Shown here: piece by piece, positions 33,608 to 42,537 of the stretch
How the letters are laid out: every line of letters begins with the position of its first letter
Position numbering within the stretch: the first letter of the stretch is position 1
Source of the DNA: an uncultured Lachnospiraceae bacterium
GTDB lineage: Bacteria > Bacillota > Clostridia > Lachnospirales > Lachnospiraceae
Direction of reading: 5' to 3'
Assembly (NCBI GenBank): GCA_902766825.1
Contig: CACXFB010000083.1
Span: 1 to 50,954 of the forward strand
Length of the DNA: 50,954 nucleotides
The notes under the pieces: generated by a model
The model's input: only the letters and a program-made list of their open reading frames with translations
The model's database searches: none
What the model was told of the DNA's origin: nothing
Translations under genes and position numbers: made by a program

Positions 33608-34957
33608 ATGGATAATTTTATAGGAACCGAAAAAGTCGGAAAGCTTTTGTGGAAATTTGCACTGCCAAGTGTCATATCAATGATGGTAAGTGCATTATAT
33701 AATATAGTCGACCAGCTTTTTATCGGTAACAAAATCGGTGATTTAGGTAATGCGGCTACCAATATCGCGTTTCCTTTATCAATTTCATGCATATCCATCG
33801 CACTTTTATTTGGAGTGGGTGGAGCTGCATCATTTAATCTGGCTATGGGGCAGAAAGATACACAAAGAGCACCATATTATGCCGGTAATACCATGACAAT
33901 GTTAGTGCTTCTTGGTGTAATTCTTGCTTTAATTACAAAGTTAACATTAAAGCCAATGCTTGTTTTCTTTGGTTCGCCGGACAATGTTCTTCCTCTTGCG
34001 GTTGATTATACTAACATTACGGCGATAGGTTTTCCGTTCCTGATATTTGCTACGGGAGGCGGACATATAGTAAGAGCGGACGGAAGTCCGAGGATGGCAA
34101 TGGTATGCAACATGGCGGGAGCCATTGTTAACACTGTTTTGGATGCATTGTTTGTTTTTGGATTTGAATGGGGAATGAAAGGTGCGGCTTTGGCGACAGT
34201 TATCGGACAGGCAGTGTCGGCAATAATTGTTCTTTCATACCTGAACAAATTTAAGAGCGTTAAACTTAGTCTTTCACATTTCAAATTGAAAGCCGGTATA
34301 GTCGGAAGAATTACATCGCTTGGAATTGCACCATGTTTTAACCAGTTAGCGATGATGATAGTACAGATTATAATGAACAAGTCACTTAAGCACTACGGGG
34401 CTCTGAGTAATTACGGAGAATCCATTCCGATAGCCTGTGCGGGAATCATTTCTAAGGTAAATATGATTTTTATGGCATTTATAATCGGAATATCACAAGG
34501 TCTGCAGCCTATAGTAAGCTTTAACTACGGTGCAGGTAATTACAAGAGGGTTAAGGAAGCGTACAGGCTGACAGTGAAAGTCGGCGCGGTGATGGCGGTT
34601 GCTGCATTTGTGATTTTTCAGGTGTTCCCAAGAAAGATAATCAGTCTTTTTGGTAACGGTTCGGATATGTATTTTAAGTTTGCAATAAGTTATTTCAGAG
34701 TGTTCTTACTGTTTACATTCCTGAACTTTTTACAGCCGATTGCATCTAATGTATTTACGGCAATTGGCAAACCGATAAAAGGTGTTTTTCTGTCGCTTAT
34801 ACGTCAGATACTTTTGTTTATACCATTGATTCTTATACTTCCGTTGTTCTTTGGTATAGACGGAATTCTTTATTCGGGACCGGTAGCGGATATTACGGCA
34901 TTTATTATGTGTGCGATAATGCTTAGAATTGAATTTTCAAGGAAGGAATTTAATTAG
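33608..34957 (+). CDS. MATE-family efflux transporter
   Basis: A 449-residue 12-helix antiporter of the MATE family, DinF/MepA-like. It begins NFIGTEKVGKLLWKFALPSV, with MVSALYNIVDQLFIGNKIG in TM1 and FIIGISQGLQPIVSFNYGAG in the second half, both typical of MepA-type MATE proteins. AGAAGGAA precedes ATG 33608. It is not closely similar to the other MATE at 15776, so the two are probably not recent duplicates. Its stop is directly followed by the start of the next gene. Substrate unknown. Confidence 0.93.
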   Translation: MDNFIGTEKVGKLLWKFALPSVISMMVSALYNIVDQLFIGNKIGDLGNAATNIAFPLSISCISIALLFGVGGAASFNLAMGQKDTQRAPYYAGNTMTMLVLLGVILALITKLTLKPMLVFFGSPDNVLPLAVDYTNITAIGFPFLIFATGGGHIVRADGSPRMAMVCNMAGAIVNTVLDALFVFGFEWGMKGAALATVIGQAVSAIIVLSYLNKFKSVKLSLSHFKLKAGIVGRITSLGIAPCFNQLAMMIVQIIMNKSLKHYGALSNYGESIPIACAGIISKVNMIFMAFIIGISQGLQPIVSFNYGAGNYKRVKEAYRLTVKVGAVMAVAAFVIFQVFPRKIISLFGNGSDMYFKFAISYFRVFLLFTFLNFLQPIASNVFTAIGKPIKGVFLSLIRQILLFIPLILILPLFFGIDGILYSGPVADITAFIMCAIMLRIEFSRKEFN

Positions 34958-35815
34958 ATGGCAAAAGGTATAAAAGGACATAAAAAAATGAAAGGTAAGA
35001 AAAAAGCCTTGATTATAATCGGGGTATTCTTTGTACTGCTCATTTTTATGTCATATCTATACCACATTAAACTTCGTCCGATGATTATGGCAAGAGAAAT
35101 ATATAAGCACAAAGGTCATGTTGTGTTTGAGTACCATGTCGATTTTAATACACTTGATAATGATGAAGAGGAAGGTTTTATTAAGTCTTTGGGAAAAGGC
35201 AGTGACGGATTTGCCATAATTGACAGGGATGGCAAGAAGTATAAAGGAAGTTTTTACAACGGGGATAGTTATGATCCTTATATTACATTTTATAAAGAAA
35301 AAGGGAATATTTTTATAAATCTAAAAGATATCATAACTTACATGATAGGGAGAATAGATAAGAAAAAGAGAACTAAAATATATGAACATATCTCAGATAT
35401 GGATGATTGTTATATTACAGTGAAACAGCTTAAGGAACTTTTTGGTATCAATGTTAATGAGATAAAAATTGACTGGGAAAAGATAATAAAAGAGGCGATA
35501 CATTTTATGCCTTGTGACCCGCCAAAAGATTATCATACAAGCATTGATGTATCTGAGTATGATTTTTATCACATTTATCTTGAAGATGAAAATAAGGATG
35601 TTATATTTGGAATTCCAAAGGGAATAAGACCTGATGAGAAAGTCATGTATATATCTGTTGTAAGTAACACAATGAGATTTGAGATGTTTGGATATTATGA
35701 GTTTAACGATGATGTGCATGTAAAAAAGCCACAGGATACGGTGAGCGATGATACACTTAATGAGATCAAAGAAAAATATGATTTTGTTAAAAACATACTT
35801 GAATTCTTGCATTGA
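34958..35815 (+). CDS. hypothetical single-pass membrane protein
   Basis: A 285-residue protein with a very basic N-terminus (MAKGIKGHKKMKGKKK), one transmembrane helix (about 17-36), and a 250-residue extracytoplasmic domain rich in acidic and aromatic residues. It begins on the base after the MATE stop, implying coupled translation. I do not recognise the domain; there are two cysteines (DDCYI, MPCDPP). It could be an accessory or immunity-type protein for the exporter, but this rests only on location. Confidence 0.75.
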   Translation: MAKGIKGHKKMKGKKKALIIIGVFFVLLIFMSYLYHIKLRPMIMAREIYKHKGHVVFEYHVDFNTLDNDEEEGFIKSLGKGSDGFAIIDRDGKKYKGSFYNGDSYDPYITFYKEKGNIFINLKDIITYMIGRIDKKKRTKIYEHISDMDDCYITVKQLKELFGINVNEIKIDWEKIIKEAIHFMPCDPPKDYHTSIDVSEYDFYHIYLEDENKDVIFGIPKGIRPDEKVMYISVVSNTMRFEMFGYYEFNDDVHVKKPQDTVSDDTLNEIKEKYDFVKNILEFLH

Positions 35816-35849
35816 TAATGATAGACTAGCTTAGTTAAAAGATTAAATA

Positions 35850-35936
35850 GGACAGTTCATTAGTACCATCCTGTCCCTAAACAAAACCAGGACTGACAGA
35901 ACACATAAGGTGACCAGGTCCGGTGTGTTCTTTTTT
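35850..35936 (+). promoter_or_regulatory. probable preQ1-I riboswitch with terminator
   Basis: GGACAG (35850-35855) and CTGTCC (35871-35876) form P1 around a 15-nt loop. The A-rich tail CTAAACAAAACCAGGAC follows, as in class I preQ1 aptamers, and its GG can form the pseudoknot with the loop CC. GAACACA (35899-35905) and TGTGTTC (35924-35930) with six Ts form the terminator. GGAC (35890-35893) can also pair with GTCC (35918-35921). The five genes downstream make preQ1. Confidence 0.82.
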
Positions 35937-35969
35937 ATTTGCATTCAGGATGGGTGAAAGGAAAGAGTT

Positions 35970-36392
35970 ATGTATTCTATTAAGACAAGCGAAAGCTTTG
36001 ATGCAGCACATTTTTTATCAGGATATCAGGGAAAATGCTCTAATCTTCACGGTCACAGGTGGAAGGTTGAGGTTACAATCTGTTGTGAACAGCTGTGCGA
36101 AAATGAGCAACACAGAGGAATGTGTACTGATTTTTCAATTTTGAAAAATGATTTAAAATCGCTTACAGATGTTTTTGATCATAAATTTATGTATGAGAAA
36201 GGAACACTTAAGCCTGCCACAATTGCGGCACTTGGTGATGAAGGTTTTGAGATGGTTCCACTTGATTTTCGCCCGACTGCAGAAAACCTTGCAGTATATT
36301 TTTATAACGAGATGAAGAAAAAAGGTTACACGGTAAAGAACGTGGATGTGTATGAAACACCTAACAACTGTGCTTCATACAGTGAGCAGTAA
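35970..36392 (+). CDS. queD: 6-carboxy-5,6,7,8-tetrahydropterin synthase QueD
   Basis: A 140-residue PTPS-family enzyme converting dihydroneopterin triphosphate to 6-carboxytetrahydropterin, step two of preQ1 synthesis. Zinc ligands His14 (FDAAH), His27 and His29 (LHGH) and catalytic Cys23 (GKCSN) are present, along with the C-terminal YETPNN with its glutamate. GAAAGGAAAGAG precedes ATG 35970. It is the first gene of the queuosine precursor operon and lies 33 bp after the riboswitch terminator. Confidence 0.96.
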   Translation: MYSIKTSESFDAAHFLSGYQGKCSNLHGHRWKVEVTICCEQLCENEQHRGMCTDFSILKNDLKSLTDVFDHKFMYEKGTLKPATIAALGDEGFEMVPLDFRPTAENLAVYFYNEMKKKGYTVKNVDVYETPNNCASYSEQ

Positions 36393-36413
36393 AAGAGAAA
36401 GGAATTAAGCCTG

Positions 36414-37082
36414 ATGGATAAATTCAAGGTGGCGGAGATATTTGAGAGTATCAACGGGGAAGGAATGAAAGCAGGAGAGCTTTCGGTGTTTGTAAGACTT
36501 GCAGGATGTAATTTATCATGCAGTTACTGTGATACTTCATGGGCTAATAAAGCAGATATTCCTTGTACGCTTATGACAGCGGATGAGATTTATGACAGGG
36601 TAAAAGAAACCGGAATAAAGAATGTTACTCTTACCGGCGGCGAGCCACTGCTTAATAATAATGTGAGAAGTCTGTTAGAAGTGTTTGCAAAAGATAAGGA
36701 TATTGATGTGGAGATTGAGACTAACGGAAGCATTGATTTAACTGCGTTTGCAGGTATCGTAAAAAGACCATCATTTACAATGGATTATAAACTGGCAGGA
36801 AGCGGCATGCAGGAACATATGAAGACCTCTAATTTTTCTGTTCTTAACGAAAATGATACAGTTAAATTTGTAGTGTCAGGTGAGGATGATCTTGAAAGAG
36901 CATTGGAGATTATAAGACAGTTTAATCTGGATTCAAAATGCAATGTATTGTTAAGTCCGGTGTTTGGCAAAATAGATCCTAAAGACATTGTTGAGTTTAT
37001 GAAGAAAAAAGTTATGAATAATGTGAGAATGCAGTTGCAGCTTCATAAAATTATATGGGATCCGGATAAAAGAGGCGTGTAA
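36414..37082 (+). CDS. queE: 7-carboxy-7-deazaguanine synthase QueE
   Basis: A 222-residue radical SAM enzyme that contracts 6-carboxytetrahydropterin to 7-carboxy-7-deazaguanine. The 4Fe-4S cysteines are Cys32, Cys36 and Cys39 in [10 protein letters not shown], preceded by the substrate-contact segment [11 protein letters not shown] and followed by TLTGGEPLL, which contacts SAM. This Cx3Cx2C form is the standard QueE type. GAAAGGAA precedes ATG 36414. It sits in pathway order behind queD. Confidence 0.96.
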   Translation: MDKFKVAEIFESINGEGMKAGELSVFVRLAGCNLSCSYCDTSWANKADIPCTLMTADEIYDRVKETGIKNVTLTGGEPLLNNNVRSLLEVFAKDKDIDVEIETNGSIDLTAFAGIVKRPSFTMDYKLAGSGMQEHMKTSNFSVLNENDTVKFVVSGEDDLERALEIIRQFNLDSKCNVLLSPVFGKIDPKDIVEFMKKKVMNNVRMQLQLHKIIWDPDKRGV

Positions 37083-37116
37083 AACAAAAATTCGAAAAAT
37101 CAGGAAGGTGAATAAG

Positions 37117-37683
37117 ATGATAGATACACAGGCAATAAAGGAACATGTCAGGGGAATACTTGTTGCACTCGGTGATGACCCGGACAGAGAGGGACTGATT
37201 GATACTCCTGAGCGTGTGGCTCGTATGTACCAGGAAGTTTTTGAGGGTATGAATTACTCCAATCATGAGATAGCACAGATGTTTAATAAGACATTTGAAC
37301 ATAAAGGAAGCGAATACAAAGATATGGTTATCGTTAAGGATATCGATGTATTCAGCTATTGCGAGCATCATCTTGCGCTGATGTATGATATGAAAGTTTC
37401 AGTTGCATACATTCCAAGAGGAAGGGTAATTGGGCTTAGTAAGATATCAAGAATTGCGGATATGGTAGCTAAAAGACTTCAGCTTCAGGAGAGAATCGGA
37501 AGTGATATTGCTGATGTAATGACAGAGATTATAGGAAGCGATGATGTGGCTGTAATAATCGAAGGAACACACAGTTGCATGAGCGCAAGGGGGATAAAGA
37601 AGTCACAGGCAACAACTAAGACATATACTTTGAGAGGACAGTTTTTAGAAAAGCCTGAACTTGTGGAACGCATGGAAAGGTAA
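37117..37683 (+). CDS. folE: GTP cyclohydrolase I
   Basis: A 188-residue type I GTP cyclohydrolase, producing 7,8-dihydroneopterin triphosphate from GTP for QueD and folate. Zinc ligands Cys82 and His85 (YCEHH) and Cys154 (THSCMSARG) are present, along with PERVARMY and [19 protein letters not shown] 37117 was chosen because AGGAAGGTG (37100-37108) lies 8 bp upstream; GTG 37108 would overlap it. Placement within the queuosine operon makes the supply to preQ1 its likely main job. Confidence 0.96.
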   Translation: MIDTQAIKEHVRGILVALGDDPDREGLIDTPERVARMYQEVFEGMNYSNHEIAQMFNKTFEHKGSEYKDMVIVKDIDVFSYCEHHLALMYDMKVSVAYIPRGRVIGLSKISRIADMVAKRLQLQERIGSDIADVMTEIIGSDDVAVIIEGTHSCMSARGIKKSQATTKTYTLRGQFLEKPELVERMER

Positions 37684-37698
37684 AAGGGAGGTTTGGCT

Positions 37699-38373
37699 AT
37701 GAAAGCATTGGTATTATTCAGCGGTGGCGTTGATTCCACAACATGTCTTGCCATGGCGGTAGACGAGTACGGGGCAGACAATGTAATTGCACTTTCGGTA
37801 GGATACGGTCAAAAACACAGTAAAGAGATTGAAAAGTCAATAGATATTGCAAAATATTATAAGGTTGAGCATCTGTTTTTGGACCTTGCAAAAATATTTG
37901 AATACAGTGATTGTTCACTGCTTGCTCATTCAGATAAAGATATTCCAAAGGAGTCCTATGATAAGCAGCTTGAAAAGACAGGCGGAGATCCGGTGTCTAC
38001 ATATGTACCTTTTCGAAACGGCCTTTTTCTTTCAAGCGCTGCAAGTATTGCGTTGTCAAAAGACTGTAACGTGATTTATTACGGTGCCCACGCAGATGAT
38101 GCGGCAGGTAATGCATATCCTGACTGCAGTGTGGATTTTAATAACGCAATGAATGAGGCAATATATCTTGGAAGCGGTAAGAAACTAAGAATAATTGCAC
38201 CTTTTGTTAAGTGGAATAAAGCGGATGTTGTAAAGCTTGGATTAAAGCTTAAAGTACCTTATGAGATGACATGGAGCTGCTATGAGGGAGGAGACAGACC
38301 TTGCGGTGTGTGCGCAACCTGCATAGACAGAAAGAAAGCATTTCTTGCAAACGGAATAACGGATATTGAATAG
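37699..38373 (+). CDS. queC: 7-cyano-7-deazaguanine synthase QueC
   Basis: A 224-residue PP-loop ATPase turning 7-carboxy-7-deazaguanine and ammonia into preQ0. The PP-loop SGGVDS is at 8-13 and the C-terminal zinc site is Cys194, Cys202, Cys205 and Cys208 ([16 protein letters not shown]). [11 protein letters not shown] and [16 protein letters not shown] are also typical. ATG 37699 follows GGGAGG at 8 bp; a TTG at 37693 is less likely. The 3' end almost abuts queF. Confidence 0.96.
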   Translation: MKALVLFSGGVDSTTCLAMAVDEYGADNVIALSVGYGQKHSKEIEKSIDIAKYYKVEHLFLDLAKIFEYSDCSLLAHSDKDIPKESYDKQLEKTGGDPVSTYVPFRNGLFLSSAASIALSKDCNVIYYGAHADDAAGNAYPDCSVDFNNAMNEAIYLGSGKKLRIIAPFVKWNKADVVKLGLKLKVPYEMTWSCYEGGDRPCGVCATCIDRKKAFLANGITDIE

Positions 38374-38383
38374 GAGGATGACG

Positions 38384-38869
38384 ATGAACAGAGAAAATGA
38401 AGGAATGACCCTGCTTGGTAATAAACAGACAAAGTACCCTGATGACTATTGTCCTTCGGTGCTTGAAACTTTTGAAAACAAACATCCGGACAACGACTAT
38501 TTTGTCAAGTTTAATTGTCCGGAGTTTACAAGCCTTTGTCCGATTACGGGGCAGCCTGATTTTGCTACGATAACCATCTCATACATTCCGGGAGAGAGAA
38601 TGGTTGAGAGCAAATCATTGAAACTGTATCTTTTCAGTTTCAGAAATCACGGCGATTTTCACGAGGATTGTGTAAACATCATTATGAAGGATCTTATTAA
38701 ACTTATGGATCCAAAATATATTGAGGTTTGGGGAAAATTTACCCCAAGAGGCGGAATATCAATTGACCCTTACTGCAATTACGGTAAAAAGGGTACTGTA
38801 TATGAGAAGATGGCAACAGACAGGTTATTTAATCATGATATGTATCCGGAAAAGGTGGACAACAGATAG
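38384..38869 (+). CDS. queF: NADPH-dependent preQ0 reductase QueF
   Basis: A 161-residue single-domain QueF that reduces the nitrile of preQ0 to preQ1, the riboswitch ligand. The thioimide-forming nucleophile is Cys52 in [13 protein letters not shown], with Asp59 beside it. The NADPH motif [22 protein letters not shown] is complete. ATG 38384 lies 7 bp after AGGAGG; TTG 38366 and ATG 38378 are too far from, or too close to, that site. The terminator hairpin overlaps its stop codon. Confidence 0.95.
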   Translation: MNRENEGMTLLGNKQTKYPDDYCPSVLETFENKHPDNDYFVKFNCPEFTSLCPITGQPDFATITISYIPGERMVESKSLKLYLFSFRNHGDFHEDCVNIIMKDLIKLMDPKYIEVWGKFTPRGGISIDPYCNYGKKGTVYEKMATDRLFNHDMYPEKVDNR

Positions 38870-38887
38870 TTGTCTGCCTTTTTTTTA
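38852..38887 (+). terminator. terminator overlapping the queF stop codon
   Basis: AAGGTGGACAAC (38852-38863) pairs with GTTGTCTGCCTT (38869-38880) with one mismatch pair, followed by seven more Ts. The TAG stop lies in the loop. Confidence 0.87.
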
Positions 38888-38953
38888 TAAAATGCATAAA
38901 CAAATGAAAAAAGCAGATACTATCTTGTGAAAACATATTATTTGGAGGTAGTT

Positions 38954-39403
38954 ATGAGTAATTGTAAGTCAGACAAGGAAGAGACAATATTTTTATTGAA
39001 AGAGGTTAATTCAGGATGTAAATCAGCGACTAACAGTATGGAGCAGGTACTTGAGTATGTTAAAGATGATAATCTCAAAGAGCTTATACACCGTTCCAAT
39101 AAGGAACATGTAAAGATAGGCGATGAGTGTCATGTGATGTTGAACAAGTACTGTGAGGATGAAAAGGATCCAAATAAAATATCGTCGGCTATGGCGCATA
39201 TGGGAACACAGATTAAGCTTATGGCAGGTGCGGATAATTCAAAGATTGCCGGTATGCTTATGGATGGATGCAATATGGGTATACAGTCACTGTCAGGTTA
39301 TATGAACCAGTACCCATGCGCATCAAATGAGAGTATGGAACTTGCAAAGCGACTTGTAAGGGAAGAAGAGAATTTTATGATGGCCCTTGAGAAATATCTG
39401 TAA
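38954..39403 (+). CDS. all-helical ferritin-like hypothetical protein
   Basis: A 149-residue soluble protein with four long amphipathic helices and several cysteines (Cys3, KC and GC positions, YCED, DGCN, YPCAS). The first helix (EETIFLLKEVNSGCKSATNSMEQVLEYV) and the EHVKIGDECHVML segment recall ferritin-like four-helix bundles, but a complete ExxH pair set is not evident. ATG 38954 follows TTGGAGG; GTG 38927 is less likely. Single gene after the queuosine operon. Function unknown. Confidence 0.72.
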   Translation: MSNCKSDKEETIFLLKEVNSGCKSATNSMEQVLEYVKDDNLKELIHRSNKEHVKIGDECHVMLNKYCEDEKDPNKISSAMAHMGTQIKLMAGADNSKIAGMLMDGCNMGIQSLSGYMNQYPCASNESMELAKRLVREEENFMMALEKYL

Positions 39404-39496
39404 TTAGCTGCAAGTTACAGGAAAATGATTAATCAGAGACTGCACAAAGATTGTACAAAATTAAAGACTATTTTTTTTGCCGCCTAAAACTATTGT

Positions 39497-39524
39497 TTTT
39501 GTCAGAAAAAAGGTTATATTTATA
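39497..39524 (+). promoter_or_regulatory. probable pta promoter
   Basis: TTGTCA (about 39497-39502), 16 bp, TATATT, about 35 bp before the pta start codon. Confidence 0.45.
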
Positions 39525-39556
39525 TTAGAGATTAAAAATGAATCGAGGTAAATATA

Positions 39557-40540
39557 ATGTTTGGTTTTGGAACTCTGATTGATATTCTTAAGAAAAACCC
39601 TAAAAAAATAGTATTTACAGAAGGAACGGATCCTAGAATCCTTGAGGCTTCATCAAGACTTTTAGCAAGTAACTTTCTTGAGCCTATTCTTGTAGGTAAG
39701 CCTGAAGAGATTTATGCAGTTGCATCTGACGCAGGATTCAATATACGCGGTGCACAGATCATTGACCCTGATAACTACGAGAGAATGGATGAGATGATTG
39801 ATATGCTCTGTGAGATAAGAAAGAACAAAGGTCTTACAAGAGAAGAAGCTGCCAAGATGCTTTCACAGGCTAATTATTTTGGAACAATGCTTGTTAAAAT
39901 CGGTGTTGCTGATGCGTTGCTTGGTGGAGCAACATATTCAACTGCAGATACAGTAAGACCGGCACTTCAGATTATTAAGACAAAGCCGGGTAACAAGATT
40001 GTTTCATCATGCTTTATTCTTGTCAGACCGGGAGCAACAGGTGATAATGAAGTTATAGCAATGGGTGACTGTGCTATTAACATAACGCCATCAGAAGATG
40101 ATCTTGTTGAGATTGCGGCAGAGACAGCAAGCTGTGCAAGAGTATTCGGTATCGACCCTATGGTTGCATTCCTTAGCTACTCAACTCTTGGTTCGGGTAA
40201 AGGTGATACAGTAGATAAGATGAGAAATGCTGCTGCTAAGACAAAGGTTGCACATCCTGAACTTCCTATCGAGGGAGAATTACAGTTTGATGCGGCTGTA
40301 TCACCAAGAGTGGCAAGAACAAAATGTCCGCAGTCGGAAGTGGCAGGACATGCTAACACATTTATATTCCCTGACATTAATGCAGGTAATATTGGTTACA
40401 AGATTGCACAGAGAATGGGTAACTTCGAAGCATACGGACCAATTCTTTTAGGACTTAATGCTCCTATCAATGACCTTTCAAGAGGCTGTAATGCAGGAGA
40501 AGTATATTCAATGGCAATCATTACGGCAGCACTTGCTTAG
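39557..40540 (+). CDS. pta: phosphate acetyltransferase
   Basis: A 327-residue short-form Pta interconverting acetyl-CoA and acetyl phosphate, the first step of acetate formation. Family blocks include KIVFTEGTDPRILEA, GGATYSTADTVRPALQIIKT, GDCAINITPSEDDLVEIA and the C-terminal VAGHANTFIFPDINAGNIGYKIAQR. No regulatory N-terminal domain is present. Acetate kinase is not adjacent. Its TAG stop overlaps the TAA stop of the convergent tspO gene. Confidence 0.95.
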   Translation: MFGFGTLIDILKKNPKKIVFTEGTDPRILEASSRLLASNFLEPILVGKPEEIYAVASDAGFNIRGAQIIDPDNYERMDEMIDMLCEIRKNKGLTREEAAKMLSQANYFGTMLVKIGVADALLGGATYSTADTVRPALQIIKTKPGNKIVSSCFILVRPGATGDNEVIAMGDCAINITPSEDDLVEIAAETASCARVFGIDPMVAFLSYSTLGSGKGDTVDKMRNAAAKTKVAHPELPIEGELQFDAAVSPRVARTKCPQSEVAGHANTFIFPDINAGNIGYKIAQRMGNFEAYGPILLGLNAPINDLSRGCNAGEVYSMAIITAALA

Positions 40541-40995
40541 TTAAATACAATAATGCCGGCATTCAGATAGAAGGCGACAAAGAGCCATATCAGATACGGT
40601 ATCATAAGTGCGGCGGCTAGGCGGCTGATTTTGTCATATATTCTTATTGTTCCAAGAACGAGAATGATAAGAAGTACAATAATCAAAAGAGACAGTAGAA
40701 ATGAGCGGTGATTAAAAAATACCGGGCTCCATATGAAATTTAAAATCAGTGAGAGCAGGTATACGTTAATCGCCGCTTTTTTGTATGGAGAATTGCTTGT
40801 GGCGACAATGTATGATGAGACTCCCATAAGAAGGTACAAAACCGTCCATACGATTGAAAAGACGATGCCCGGCGGTGCAAAAGGCGGTTTTGAGATGGTG
40901 TTGTAAATATCGATATTATCTCTTACAAGAATATAAGAAACAAATCCTCCAAGCAAAGGTAGAACTAATAAGAATTTTTTCATAAAACAACTCAT
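40537..40995 (-). CDS. tspO: TspO/MBR-family tryptophan-rich sensory protein
   Basis: A five-helix membrane protein of 152 residues (148 if started at the Met codon ending at 40983). TspO proteins bind porphyrins and other hydrophobic ligands; the bacterial role is uncertain. SKPPFAPPGIVFSIVWTVLYLLMGVSSYIV and LNFIWSPVFF are the family signature (P..VF.iVWt.LY, N..Ws..FF). No good ribosome site precedes either Met. It overlaps the pta stop by 4 nt tail to tail, with no room for a terminator between them. Confidence 0.9.
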   Translation of the reverse strand: MSCFMKKFLLVLPLLGGFVSYILVRDNIDIYNTISKPPFAPPGIVFSIVWTVLYLLMGVSSYIVATSNSPYKKAAINVYLLSLILNFIWSPVFFNHRSFLLSLLIIVLLIILVLGTIRIYDKISRLAAALMIPYLIWLFVAFYLNAGIIVFN

Positions 40996-41159
40996 TTTTT
41001 TATTAGATTATATGTGAGTGTCAAATGATTCTTACATAAAAAATTAAAAAAATTTATAATTAAACTGTAGGTAAGAGTCGATAGACAAGCATTTTTTTAT
41101 ATGCTATCATAAAACTAATTACTTTGGACATTCTAATGTATTATAAATGGAGGTGCAGT

Positions 41160-41468
41160 ATGGCGGTTAAACATATAAATCAGGATGACTGGGCAAGTGA
41201 AGTTAAAGAATGTGATAAACCTGTACTTGTAGATTTTTATGCTACATGGTGCGGACCATGTCAGATGCTTGGGCCGGTAATCGAGGAATTTGCCGATACA
41301 CATGACGAGATTAAGGTAGTTAAAGTGGAGACGGATGAGAATCAGGAACTTTGCGAACAGTACGATATTATGGCAGTTCCGACGGTCATTCTTTTTGAAA
41401 AAGGTGAAGTGAAAGTCAGACATGAGGGATTTGCATCCCCTGATGTTCTTGAAGATATGTGCAGATAA
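41160..41468 (+). CDS. trxA: thioredoxin
   Basis: A 102-residue thioredoxin with the active site WCGPC (Cys31 and Cys34) after VLVDFYAT and the cis-proline loop MAVPTVILF. It reduces disulfides in cytoplasmic proteins. ATG 41160 was chosen because GGAGG at 41150-41154 lies 5-6 bp upstream; the longer frame from 41124 has no site. Thioredoxin reductase starts 29 bp downstream, giving a trxA-trxB unit. Confidence 0.95.
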   Translation: MAVKHINQDDWASEVKECDKPVLVDFYATWCGPCQMLGPVIEEFADTHDEIKVVKVETDENQELCEQYDIMAVPTVILFEKGEVKVRHEGFASPDVLEDMCR

Positions 41469-41497
41469 ATATTCTTGATTACAGGGAGGATGACAGT

Positions 41498-42427
41498 ATG
41501 TACGATGTTGTAATTATTGGTGCGGGAACAGCAGGTCTTTCTGCCGGAATATACTGTGCCAGAGCTAATATGAAGACACTGGTTTTAGAAGGCAATATGT
41601 ATGGCGGACAGATTGTTAATAGTCCCAAAATTGAGAATTATCCGGGCATACAAAGTATTTCCGGATTTGAGTATTCAACCAATCTGTATAATCAGACAAA
41701 ATCTCTTGGAGCACAGATTTTAACCAAAAAAGTTTTAAAAGTTGAGCGAAGCGAGAACAGCGGATTCGAATGGAAGGTAATAACAGCAAAAGAGGAATTC
41801 GAGACTCATACGGTTATTATAGCTACGGGACTTGTTCACAGAAAGCCGGATGTTCCGGGCGCATTGTCTTTTGAAGGAAAAGGACTTTCATATTGCGCTA
41901 CATGTGACGGTGCATTTTATAAGGGAAAAGATGTTGTAGTGTTCGGTGGTGGCAATACTGCCGTTGCAGATGCGATGTTTTTATCTAATTATTGCAATAA
42001 GGTTCATCTGGTTCACAGAAGAGATACGCTTCGTGCTACAGGAACAATGGCTGATACGGTACTTGAAAGTGATAATGTGATATTCCATCCAAACTGTGTT
42101 CTTAATAGCATAAAGGCAGATGAGAACGGAAAGGTAAGTAGCGTTGTCATTAATGATAAAGTTGATGGCAATAGTTATGAACTTGATGTTAAAGGCATAT
42201 TTATGGCTATAGGGCAGATTCCGTCAAATGAAATATTTGAGGGAACCGTGGATATGGATGATGCGGGATATATTATCGCTGATGAGAATTGTCTTACTTC
42301 TGCCGAAGGAATATTTGTGGCAGGTGACTGCAGAACCAAAAATGTCAGACAATTAACAACAGCTGCTTCGGATGGCGCAGTTGCTGCCATTGCGGCAATA
42401 GAGAAAGTTATGGCCGGCCGTAGTTAA
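41498..42427 (+). CDS. trxB: thioredoxin reductase
   Basis: A 309-residue FAD enzyme that reduces thioredoxin. FAD-binding GAGTAGLSAG lies at 8-17, the redox disulfide CATC gives Cys133 and Cys136 (SYCATCDGAFY), the nucleotide-binding GGGNTAVADA is in the second domain, and IFVAGDCR with QLTTAASDGAVAA closes the FAD site. ATG 41498 follows GGGAGG. The NADPH-specific HRRDTLRA motif (HRRxxxR) is present, so the donor is probably NADPH. Confidence 0.96.
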   Translation: MYDVVIIGAGTAGLSAGIYCARANMKTLVLEGNMYGGQIVNSPKIENYPGIQSISGFEYSTNLYNQTKSLGAQILTKKVLKVERSENSGFEWKVITAKEEFETHTVIIATGLVHRKPDVPGALSFEGKGLSYCATCDGAFYKGKDVVVFGGGNTAVADAMFLSNYCNKVHLVHRRDTLRATGTMADTVLESDNVIFHPNCVLNSIKADENGKVSSVVINDKVDGNSYELDVKGIFMAIGQIPSNEIFEGTVDMDDAGYIIADENCLTSAEGIFVAGDCRTKNVRQLTTAASDGAVAAIAAIEKVMAGRS

Positions 42428-42537
42428 TTTGTTATGGACACATACTGATATTCTGATATAATAATAAAGGTATATATTCAATTTCTGCCCAGGGGTAAAT
42501 GGGCAGATTCAAGTTATTAAAAGGCAAGGAGAATAAT

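Noticed and set aside
35923-36144. 73-codon frame overlapping queD
   Set aside because: It overlaps the riboswitch terminator and queD in another frame, with no family similarity.
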